NCBI GenBank assembly: GCA_009996555.1
Contig: JAACZX010000088.1
Location: forward strand, 1-8,274
DNA length: 8,274 bases
From: Chitinophagaceae bacterium
GTDB taxonomy: Bacteria; Bacteroidota; Bacteroidia; Chitinophagales; Chitinophagaceae
Direction: 5' to 3'
Part shown: positions 1 through 8,274 of the stretch, in pieces
How positions within the stretch are numbered: the first letter of the stretch is position 1
Layout of the letters: every line of letters begins with the position of its first letter
The notes under the pieces: model-generated
Told to the model about the DNA's origin: nothing
Seen by the model: only the letters and a program-made list of their open reading frames with translations
Database searches by the model: none
Program-made: the position numbers and the translations under genes

Positions 1-351
1 ATAGAAATAATATTTTCCATTGCGCTCAATACAATCGGGTGCCCACATGCTGTAACTATCCGGACGAACCCACGGTACTTTATTCTGTGTTACAATTACA
101 CCATGATCGGTCCAGTCGGTTAAGTTTTCAGAAGAGAACACATGATAATCTTCCATGCAAAACCAACCCACACGACCCTTGCCTTCCTGTGCAAGAATAT
201 CATGCGATGGGAAAACATATACTTTGTTGCCAAATACCCTTGCAGTAGGATCGGCCGTGAACTGATCTCTGATAAACGGATTTTGTGCCTGCAGTGCTGC
301 AATGCTGAACAACATTGTTACTGCCGTAAAAAGGAATGAATGTAAGCGCAT
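1..351 (-). CDS. GH43 family glycoside hydrolase, N-terminal part (cut by left edge)
   Basis: The first 117 codons of a secreted GH43 enzyme; the frame is open to base 1, so the C-terminal part lies outside the window. Residues 1-22 form a signal peptide (basic start, hydrophobic stretch, likely cut at QA|QN). Next comes the first blade of the five-bladed propeller: FTADP at 31-35, where D34 is the expected general base, then a Y-V-F-P-S-H-D strand, DYHVFSSENLTDW at 68-80, and WAPDCIERNGKYYFY at 103-117, a classical second GH43 block. The catalytic Glu and the pKa-modulating Asp are not visible. GH43 members in such clusters are arabinofuranosidases, beta-xylosidases or both; specificity cannot be told from this part. 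It follows the CE4 gene after 60 bp and is the last gene visible in the operon. It is related to, but clearly diverged from, the 318-residue GH43 in this window. The ATG at 349-351 is chosen because it directly starts the signal peptide. Confidence 0.9.
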   Translation of the reverse strand, partial: MRLHSFLFTAVTMLFSIAALQAQNPFIRDQFTADPTARVFGNKVYVFPSHDILAQEGKGRVGWFCMEDYHVFSSENLTDWTDHGVIVTQNKVPWVRPDSYSMWAPDCIERNGKYYFY

Positions 352-360
352 AGCTATTTG

Positions 361-375
361 TTATTTCGATTGTTT
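361..375 (-). promoter_or_regulatory. A-rich leader shared with the 318-residue GH43 gene
   Basis: On the coding strand this reads AAACAATCGAAATAA and ends 9 nt before the start codon at 351. A 15-bp stretch at 3803-3817, ahead of another GH43 gene, matches it at 14 of 15 positions. There is no Shine-Dalgarno purine block, so this A-rich leader probably serves as the translation initiation region, as is common in Bacteroidota. Whether it binds anything specific is unknown; the match may only be inherited from a common ancestral gene. Confidence 0.35.
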
Positions 376-392
376 TTGTTTGCCCGCTGTGC

Positions 393-408
393 TTGGTGTC
401 CTCACCAA
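393..408 (-). promoter_or_regulatory. Intercistronic hairpin between CE4 and GH43 genes
   Basis: A perfect 6-bp inverted repeat, TTGGTG at 393-398 and CACCAA at 403-408, separated by a 4-nt loop. It sits just after the TAG stop of the CE4 gene and about 40 nt before the next start. On the transcribed strand it is followed by GC-containing and then A-rich sequence, not by a T run, so it does not look like an intrinsic terminator. It could stabilise the 3' end of a processed transcript or tune readthrough; that role is inference. A 6-bp stem can also occur by chance. Confidence 0.35.
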
Positions 409-411
409 CCA

Positions 412-1209
412 CTATTTCACTTGTTGTTTTTGTTTTACATATTCTGCCACATCGATCATTGTTGCGATCCAGATCTCTTTTTCCTGTTGTTTCAGGTAAC
501 GTAAAAATTTCCGATGCTCTTCAATAGAAACATTTAAACCATTGCCGCCACCAACTCCGTGAAATAAAATAACCAGCAATGAATTTGTTTCCTTTGCTTT
601 CTTCACCCACTGGATCATTTCTTCAGCCGTATGATTATTCACCATATAGCAATCCACATCGGCAAGATTTACTTCGTTGAGTTTGTGCATTTCATTGCGC
701 ACACTGCGCATGGCAACAAAATCCTGTTGAATGGCTTTGCTGAAATCAATACCGCCGGCTTTGGTATCGCCACAGGTAAAGGCAAAAGTCCGTTTTGTTT
801 TTCCGTCGAGTGATTGAAGGAACGTGTTCGTCATGCGTATTTCATCTACCATACGCTGCACGGTATAATTTGCAAGATCATAATCCGGTTTTACCCATTC
901 TCTTCCCACACCTCCAATACAGGGATGATAGAGTGTATGATTGCCCAACTCATGACCTTTTTTTGCAATTGCTTTCCATTCAGCCAATCGTCGTTTGGTT
1001 GATTCAGCATAAGCAGTTACATAAAAGGATGCTTTTAGCTTTAATGAATCCAGCACAGGAATGGCATTGTCTAAATGTTCATCAATGGCATCATCGTATG
1101 TAATAACCACTGCTGCCTGTTTTCCATTCCAGCTGCCTGCATGTTGTGCCATGCCATACATGCTGAAAAAAGTTGAAACGATTAGAAGATACATTTGCTT
1201 CCTGTTCAT
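412..1209 (-). CDS. Secreted CE4-type polysaccharide deacetylase
   Basis: A 265-residue NodB-fold (CE4) esterase, probably removing acetyl groups from xylan or xylo-oligosaccharides in the periplasm. Residues 1-21 are a signal peptide (cut near GMA|QH). Metal-site motifs are present: TYDDA at 37-41 (D39 catalytic base, D40 metal ligand), HTLYHP at 91-96 (H91 and H95 metal ligands), FAFTCGDT at 142-149 in the motif 3 region, and LLVILFHGVGG at 211-221 with H217 as the expected catalytic His. The ATG at 1207-1209 is preferred. An in-frame ATG at 1296 would add 29 non-signal residues and overlap the upstream GH43 gene by 74 bp, whereas the internal Met begins a proper signal peptide and leaves a 13-bp gap. 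It ends in TAG, while the other visible stops are TAA. CE4 also includes chitin and peptidoglycan deacetylases; acetyl-xylan activity is inferred from the neighbours. Confidence in the family is high, in the substrate moderate. Confidence 0.88.
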   Translation of the reverse strand: MNRKQMYLLIVSTFFSMYGMAQHAGSWNGKQAAVVITYDDAIDEHLDNAIPVLDSLKLKASFYVTAYAESTKRRLAEWKAIAKKGHELGNHTLYHPCIGGVGREWVKPDYDLANYTVQRMVDEIRMTNTFLQSLDGKTKRTFAFTCGDTKAGGIDFSKAIQQDFVAMRSVRNEMHKLNEVNLADVDCYMVNNHTAEEMIQWVKKAKETNSLLVILFHGVGGGNGLNVSIEEHRKFLRYLKQQEKEIWIATMIDVAEYVKQKQQVK

Positions 1210-1222
1210 GTTGTTTGTCTTT

Positions 1223-2794
1223 TTATTTTCCGCTGATGGAGTCACTGATTCTGAAGTAATCAAAGTCAGCAAAACCGCCCGTTTCTTTTGTGGCATAGTT
1301 GAACAATGTAAAACGATAACCCATAAAATGCGGAAGTGTATACGCCATTTTTAATTGAGTGCCGAATGCTGTCCAGCTTTTTCCATCAAGACTGTAAAAG
1401 AAGTTGGCTACATCTTTCCTGTCGGTGAAGTTGCATTCTGCTTTCAGGTAAACAGTAGACTGTGTAAGTGGAATCCGCTGTGCTTCTTCTGGTTTGCCTG
1501 AACTTGCGTTGATCATCACAAGCTCTTTGCTGTTTCCTGTTACACGTACTGCAACCAAGCCATAATTTTTCTGTAGCAAAGCAAAGCCTGCAACATCACC
1601 ATCTTTCATGTTGGATACATCTAAAGAAGTAACGCCTGTACAAACAGGACCAATGGTGCGTTGCGTTAAGGAATTTCTTGCGGAAAGAAAACTTGTATCA
1701 ACTCTGCCGGTTGTTAATCGTAAAAAACCTTTGCGTGCAGTAACCGACCAAAAGCGATTATCAGGATTGTGATTCCATTGCCAGGCAAGAGGAAGAGCAG
1801 CTTCGCCTTTTTTGCGGGTGAATTCATCTGAAACCACAATGCCAGGGATCAATCCTTTGCTCGCAGGCAAGTTAAGCGTTAACGGCACTTTTCCATTTTC
1901 ACCCAACACCGGCCAGCCATCTTCCCATTTTACCGGAACGAGATAGGGAATGCGACCTACCGCTCCGTTATCACGAAACAGATAAGAAAACCATCTGCCA
2001 TCGGGCATATCAATTAAACCACCTTGTGCAACACCCAGATCCTGCAATGCAATTCTGCCTTCCCAGGGACCGGTAATTTTTTTTGCACGATGAATAACTA
2101 CAGTGCGCATACCACCTCTCGGCCATGTAATGTTGAACAGGTAATACATACCATTGGCTTTGAAGAGTTGTGAACCTTCGCCCAAACCACTTTGCCCAAC
2201 TGCTTGACTTGGTTGTGTTGCATCTTCAATGATTACTTGTTTGATGCCGTTTTCTTTTAAGCCAGTCAGATCTTCTTTTAATTCAACCAGCGTTAACTTC
2301 CTGTTGCCATAGATCATGTACACTTTGCCATCGTCATCAAAGTACAATGAATGATCGTGCAGATCGGGGCGGAACGTAATTTCCTTCCACGGCCCTTTTT
2401 CAATATTCTTTGTACTGTAAATATGTGTTTTGCCGCTTGTTGCTGCAAACGTTGAAACATAGTAAGTGCCTTTATGATAACGGATGCTGCTGGCCCATGA
2501 TCCACGGCCATAAGTAGATTTTCCGTTTACAAGATTCATTTCGTCATTACTTACCAACGTATCGTATGCATAGCCGATCAGTTTCCAGTTGATGAGATCA
2601 GTGGATTTCATAATAGGAACACCCGGGCTCATGTGCATGGTTGTGCTGCTCATGTAATAATTGTTACCCACACGTATCATTGACAGATCGGGCACATCAG
2701 CATGGATAACCGGGTTGATTGCCTGTTTGGTTTGTGCAGTTACATGAACGTTCATGTAAGTCATTAATACAACAACAAATAAATACTTCTTCAT
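1223..2794 (-). CDS. GH43 (subfamily 12-like) beta-xylosidase/alpha-L-arabinofuranosidase with C-terminal beta-sandwich
   Basis: A 523-residue secreted two-domain enzyme. Residues 1-20 are a signal peptide (cut at TA|QT). The catalytic propeller covers about 25-315. ADVPDLSMIRVGNNYYMSS at 32-50 supplies the general base D36; HDHSLYFDDDG at 146-156 supplies D147 as pKa modulator; GLGEGSQLFK at 203-212 supplies E206 as general acid. The stretch TTMHMSPGVPIMKSTDLINW at 51-70 and the GGLIDMPDGRW block at 258-268 are, from memory, typical of GH43 subfamily 12. From about 323 (DEFTRK) to 515 there is a concanavalin-like beta-sandwich of the GH43_C2 type, ending GGFADFDYFRIS; in this family it packs against and often shapes the active site. 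Members cleave arabinofuranosyl side chains from arabinoxylan or xylose from xylo-oligosaccharides. All three catalytic acids are present, so it should be active. It lies 37 bp after the other complete GH43 and 13 bp before the CE4 gene. Confidence 0.93.
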   Translation of the reverse strand: MKKYLFVVVLMTYMNVHVTAQTKQAINPVIHADVPDLSMIRVGNNYYMSSTTMHMSPGVPIMKSTDLINWKLIGYAYDTLVSNDEMNLVNGKSTYGRGSWASSIRYHKGTYYVSTFAATSGKTHIYSTKNIEKGPWKEITFRPDLHDHSLYFDDDGKVYMIYGNRKLTLVELKEDLTGLKENGIKQVIIEDATQPSQAVGQSGLGEGSQLFKANGMYYLFNITWPRGGMRTVVIHRAKKITGPWEGRIALQDLGVAQGGLIDMPDGRWFSYLFRDNGAVGRIPYLVPVKWEDGWPVLGENGKVPLTLNLPASKGLIPGIVVSDEFTRKKGEAALPLAWQWNHNPDNRFWSVTARKGFLRLTTGRVDTSFLSARNSLTQRTIGPVCTGVTSLDVSNMKDGDVAGFALLQKNYGLVAVRVTGNSKELVMINASSGKPEEAQRIPLTQSTVYLKAECNFTDRKDVANFFYSLDGKSWTAFGTQLKMAYTLPHFMGYRFTLFNYATKETGGFADFDYFRISDSISGK

Positions 2795-2831
2795 CGTTTC
2801 AATCGTAGTTTATAAAGCGTTATTTTTTTGA

Positions 2832-3788
2832 TTATTTTATTGGTTGTACACCTTCGTTTGTTTGAATGATCTTCTGGATGGTGCCATCTTCATTATAATA
2901 CATGTAGTCTACACAAACAGAGCGCCTGTAGCTGCTACCGGTTGGCAGCAAACCATTGTGGTAAAAGAAATACGATTTGCCTTTGTAATCAATGATGCCG
3001 GGATGTGTTGTAAAACTGTTGGGCACATTTTCCTGTATAATTCCTTTGTACTCCCAGGGACCAGTTGGGCTGGTAGACATGCAGTATTCAATCATCTCAG
3101 CTTTTGTACCCACGCCCGCATACACAAGATAGTACCAGCCTTTGCGTTTGTAAACCCATGGACCTTCAATAAAGTTTTTTATGGAAACATAATTAATCGG
3201 GCCATCGAGTTCAATCATATTGCTTTTAAGCTTCACCCACCTGCAGCTTAAATTACCCCAATACATGTAGGCCTGTCCGTCATCGTCAATCATTACAGTG
3301 GGATCAATATCATCCCAACTATGTTTTTTATCGGTTGTCATTTCATTAATGATGAGTGCTTTGCCGATGGCATCTTTAAACGGACCTGTTGGTCTGTCGG
3401 ATACAGCCACACCAATAGCTGCTCCACCATTACTTACACTGTCTTTCTTATGAAATGTGGAAACAAACCAGTAAAACTTTCCATTGCGTTCAATACACTG
3501 TGCTGCATACGCATCGCCTGTTGCCCATGAAAAAGTATGTGGTGAAAGTAAAGCTCCATGATCTTTCCAGTTCTTCATATCTGTTGTGGAAAACACATGC
3601 CAGTCGGGCATTTTATAATTAGGAGCCGTTACAGAAGCTGTATCATGACCCGTATACAGAAACAATGTATCCTTGTAAACAATAGGAGAGGGATCGGCAG
3701 TAAAGATATGTTTGATGATAGGGTTTTGTGCAAAAGCAGTTGTTGAACCTATGCTTACTGCTAATGCAAGTGTAAGTAGTTGTTTCAT
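2832..3788 (-). CDS. GH43 single-domain arabinofuranosidase/beta-xylosidase
   Basis: A 318-residue secreted GH43 that is essentially just the five-bladed propeller. Residues 1-20 are a signal peptide (cut at FA|QN). FTADPSPIVY at 29-38 gives the general base D32; WDDIDPTVMIDDDGQAYMYWG at 158-178 gives the pKa modulator D162; IEGPWVYKR at 207-215 gives the general acid E208. H277 in YHNG is a candidate for the central propeller ligand often seen in this family. The layout resembles GH43 subfamily 1, known from arabinoxylan-degrading Bacteroidota and rumen bacteria, but I assign the subfamily only tentatively. There is no accessory domain, unlike the next gene downstream. The start at 3786-3788 is the first codon of the signal peptide and follows an A-rich leader with no Shine-Dalgarno sequence. 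The gap to the upstream CE6 gene is 55 bp and to the downstream GH43 37 bp. Confidence 0.93.
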   Translation of the reverse strand: MKQLLTLALAVSIGSTTAFAQNPIIKHIFTADPSPIVYKDTLFLYTGHDTASVTAPNYKMPDWHVFSTTDMKNWKDHGALLSPHTFSWATGDAYAAQCIERNGKFYWFVSTFHKKDSVSNGGAAIGVAVSDRPTGPFKDAIGKALIINEMTTDKKHSWDDIDPTVMIDDDGQAYMYWGNLSCRWVKLKSNMIELDGPINYVSIKNFIEGPWVYKRKGWYYLVYAGVGTKAEMIEYCMSTSPTGPWEYKGIIQENVPNSFTTHPGIIDYKGKSYFFYHNGLLPTGSSYRRSVCVDYMYYNEDGTIQKIIQTNEGVQPIK

Positions 3789-3843
3789 TTTGTATGTTAT
3801 GTTTAGTTCGATTGTTTACATTGTACATCGTGAAATGATGTAT
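3789..3843 (-). promoter_or_regulatory. 55-bp spacer with A-rich leader and weak stem-loop
   Basis: The gap between the CE6 stop and the 318-residue GH43 start. It holds an inverted repeat, TACATC at 3824-3829 and GATGTA at 3837-3842, around a 7-nt loop, and then the leader at 3803-3817 (coding strand AAACAATCGAACTAA), which matches the one before the left-edge GH43 at 14 of 15 bases. There is no TAnnTTTG element on the coding strand and no T run, so I see neither an internal Bacteroidota promoter nor a terminator. The stem is AT-rich and weak, and may have no function. Confidence 0.3.
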
Positions 3844-6634
<2,791 letters not shown>

Positions 6635-6644
6635 TTATCTGCGT

Positions 6645-7937
6645 TTAATGAACAGGTTTTATAATTTGGTATTTGCCGCTTAAATGCAGCAAGCTGAATA
6701 AATACAATAAGCCATCGTAGTATGGATCGAAATAACCATCTTCATACGGTTCCAGTTTTGCATTCCACAATGCATGTACAAAATCGTAACGGTTATTTTC
6801 TGAATAGATCATTTCTGTTGTTGCCAATGTGGATACAAGTCCGAGTGAGTGACGCAGTTTTTTGAAACCGCCTGCCTGTAAAATGGAGTCAGGTCTTGTA
6901 CCATCCATGTTAAACTGATCTTCAAAACTGTTAATGCCTTTGGAACGGAAGAAAGCCTGAATACGTTTTGCGTAATCCAATTGCCAGGCTGCGTCTTTCC
7001 TGTACCATGCATAATCCATGGCAATATTCATCGGCACACGCCACGAATCGTAACGGAATGCAACGGGAATCCACCTTGTGTTATGTGGCGCTCCGCTGAA
7101 CTCGCTGTAATCAGGATTCAACCCCGTAACCGGGTGACAGGCCCTGTGCAAATACGCCCTGGATGTATCTGCACATTCTTTATAAAAATCTTCGTGACCG
7201 TCTTTTGCATACAGTGCCCACACTTCCATAAAGGAAGGAAGATGATAAGAAGGATCTGTCCAGGTGTAGCCGTTGCCTTCAGGAACAAAACTGATCTGCT
7301 TGTGTTCTTTGTTGATAACATGAAAAATATTTCCCGTACCATCTTTCTTCCACATGGCATCTAAAATTCTGCGTGCTTCACCATAATAATTGATGCCGGT
7401 ATTATTGCCCCATTTGTTGGCGGCAAAAAGCAGGCTTGTAACAAAATACAATTCACCATCTGATGCAGAGCCTTGCGAATTGCGTTTGAGTGTTTGCGGA
7501 TTGATGCTCCATGCAAAGTAGGCTTCTCTGGGCCCTTCCTGGTGTTGCGTATATTTTTTTGTCCAGCGCCAGATCCTGTCGAACACTTCTTTCTTATTCA
7601 TCTGCACAGCCACCATCATGCCATACGAAAGTCCTTCGCTTCTTGCATCATGATTTTTTAAATCAGATACATAGCCCATCGTATCACCCACGTTGAAATA
7701 AATTCCCTGCGGACTTTCAAACAGATCATGGTATGCTTTTTCAACCTTCGCATCAATGTCTGCCTGCTTATACCCGGCTTCTTTAAAAACATTTCTGTAT
7801 GCAGGTGTTGTATTCTTTTGTTTACTCTTGGTTGATTGTGCATCTGCATGTGCAAACGAACACAGCAACTGCAATGCAGTTGCTGATAAAATCAGAAGGA
7901 AGCGGTGACTTTGTTTTACTACAAGAAGATTATTCAT
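6645..7937 (-). CDS. GH8 reducing-end xylose-releasing exo-oligoxylanase-like enzyme
   Basis: A 430-residue GH8 (alpha/alpha)6-barrel enzyme. The N-terminus (about 1-33) is a signal peptide with a long n-region (cut near ADA|QS); a Cys at residue 26 follows two Leu and is not a good lipobox. Key residues: ARSEGLSYGMM at 98-108 with E101 as general acid, ASDGELYF at 158-165 with D160 in the substrate-binding Asp position, and RYDSWRVPMN at 295-304 with D297 as the likely general base, as in the inverting Rex/xylanase branch of GH8. GYTWTDPSYHLPSFMEVW at 223-240 lies between the second and third of these. H363 in the HSLGLV segment is a candidate for the His that gives Rex enzymes their reducing-end exo action, but I cannot confirm the alignment. 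Expected role: removing xylose from the reducing end of undecorated xylo-oligosaccharides. Other GH8 members are cellulases, chitosanases or endoxylanases; the neighbours favour xylan. Gaps are 14 bp upstream and 19 bp downstream. Confidence 0.9.
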   Translation of the reverse strand: MNNLLVVKQSHRFLLILSATALQLLCSFAHADAQSTKSKQKNTTPAYRNVFKEAGYKQADIDAKVEKAYHDLFESPQGIYFNVGDTMGYVSDLKNHDARSEGLSYGMMVAVQMNKKEVFDRIWRWTKKYTQHQEGPREAYFAWSINPQTLKRNSQGSASDGELYFVTSLLFAANKWGNNTGINYYGEARRILDAMWKKDGTGNIFHVINKEHKQISFVPEGNGYTWTDPSYHLPSFMEVWALYAKDGHEDFYKECADTSRAYLHRACHPVTGLNPDYSEFSGAPHNTRWIPVAFRYDSWRVPMNIAMDYAWYRKDAAWQLDYAKRIQAFFRSKGINSFEDQFNMDGTRPDSILQAGGFKKLRHSLGLVSTLATTEMIYSENNRYDFVHALWNAKLEPYEDGYFDPYYDGLLYLFSLLHLSGKYQIIKPVH

Positions 7938-7951
7938 TGATCGTTGCTGTC

Positions 7952-8274
7952 TTATTTAAAAAGAGATGGCGCCATTTCGTATAAACTTCTGCGCCAGCTT
8001 TGAAATTCATGTGCTGTACCCGGAGAAACATAAGTAGCCACTTTATAACCTGCAGCTTTTAAATCGGCTTCAACTTTAGGCAATCCTTCAGCACCACGTG
8101 TTTCTTTACTTCCATAAGAAATGAAAACAAATTTGGGCTTCATTTTACCTTCCAGTTGTGCAGGTGTATAATTACCACCACTCAACAATCCCCAATAACC
8201 AAAAACTTCCGGTTTAGCTAGTGTGATGGTGTGCGTTTCAAAACCACCCATTGATAAACCTGCCATCGCCCTGT
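7952..8274 (-). CDS. CE1-type esterase, C-terminal part (cut by right edge)
   Basis: The last 106 codons of an alpha/beta-hydrolase of the esterase-D/CE1 type; the 5' part lies beyond the right edge, so the start and signal peptide cannot be judged. The nucleophile elbow RAMAGLSMGGFET is present with its Ser encoded at 8252-8254. The strand before the acid, KFVFISYGSKET, follows, with E or a nearby residue as candidate acid. The catalytic His is in GTAHEFQSWRRSLYE (His codon at 8009-8011), and the protein ends APSLFK, like the two CE1 domains of the tandem esterase. It is probably an acetylxylan or feruloyl esterase. It is a separate third CE1 domain, not a direct copy of either tandem domain, because the region after the nucleophile and the acid loop differ. 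The TAA stop is 14 bp upstream of the GH8 start, so it is in the same operon. Confidence 0.88.
   Translation of the reverse strand, partial: RAMAGLSMGGFETHTITLAKPEVFGYWGLLSGGNYTPAQLEGKMKPKFVFISYGSKETRGAEGLPKVEADLKAAGYKVATYVSPGTAHEFQSWRRSLYEMAPSLFK

Noticed and set aside
1210..1296. Longer N-terminus for the CE4 protein from the ATG at 1296
   Set aside because: It would overlap the upstream GH43 by 74 bp and place 29 polar residues before a good signal peptide.
2795..2831. T-rich run at 2822-2828 as a terminator
   Set aside because: On the coding strand it is an A run just after the stop codon, with no preceding GC-rich stem; it does not fit an intrinsic terminator for this operon.
2844..3251. 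Plus-strand open frame of 135 codons
   Set aside because: It lies wholly inside the 318-residue GH43 gene on the other strand, whose protein has all catalytic motifs. The plus-strand product shows no recognisable domain or credible start context.
6981..7364. Plus-strand open frame of 127 codons
   Set aside because: It is antisense to the GH8 gene; its Cys- and Ile-rich product matches no family I know and is best explained as a shadow frame.

Overview
The window is one uninterrupted minus-strand gene cluster for breaking down decorated xylan (acetylated, arabinosylated and feruloylated xylan). It most likely comes from a member of the Bacteroidota. I infer that phylum from the composition by eye (moderate to low GC), start codons preceded by A-rich leaders rather than Shine-Dalgarno sequences, signal peptides ending in Ala-Gln, and the enzyme mix. 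A Chitinophagales-type soil or freshwater organism would fit, but the sequence alone does not settle the genus.

In the direction of transcription (right to left) there are eight genes. They are the C-terminal end of a CE1-type esterase (right edge, partial); a GH8 enzyme resembling reducing-end xylose-releasing exo-oligoxylanases; a 641-residue protein with two CE1-type esterase domains around an immunoglobulin-like (CBM48/E-set-like) middle domain; a CE6/SASA-type acetyl esterase; a 318-residue single-domain GH43; a 523-residue GH43 with a C-terminal beta-sandwich, resembling GH43 subfamily 12; a CE4-type polysaccharide deacetylase; and the N-terminal 117 residues of a third GH43 (left edge, partial). 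Gaps between genes are 14, 19, 13, 55, 37, 13 and 60 bp. I see no terminator or recognisable Bacteroidota promoter (TTTG / TAnnTTTG) in any of them, so the block looks like part of one long operon. All seven proteins whose N-terminus is visible carry a type I signal peptide, which points to work in the periplasm or outside the cell.

Inferred division of labour: the CE1, CE6 and CE4 esterases strip acetyl and possibly feruloyl groups. The GH43 enzymes remove arabinofuranosyl side chains and/or xylose from xylo-oligosaccharides. The GH8 trims bare xylo-oligosaccharides from the reducing end. No endoxylanase (GH10/GH11), alpha-glucuronidase, SusC/SusD pair, transporter or regulator lies inside the window, so these must be elsewhere, plausibly just outside.

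The plus strand holds no convincing gene. I see no RNA gene, insertion sequence, CRISPR array or phage feature. No stretch over 300 bp is gene-free. The window looks like a well-understood kind of system. The parts most worth a second look are the CE1-(E-set)-CE1 triple-module protein, the high density of esterases, a small perfect hairpin in the last gap, and a near-identical 15-bp leader in front of two of the GH43 genes.
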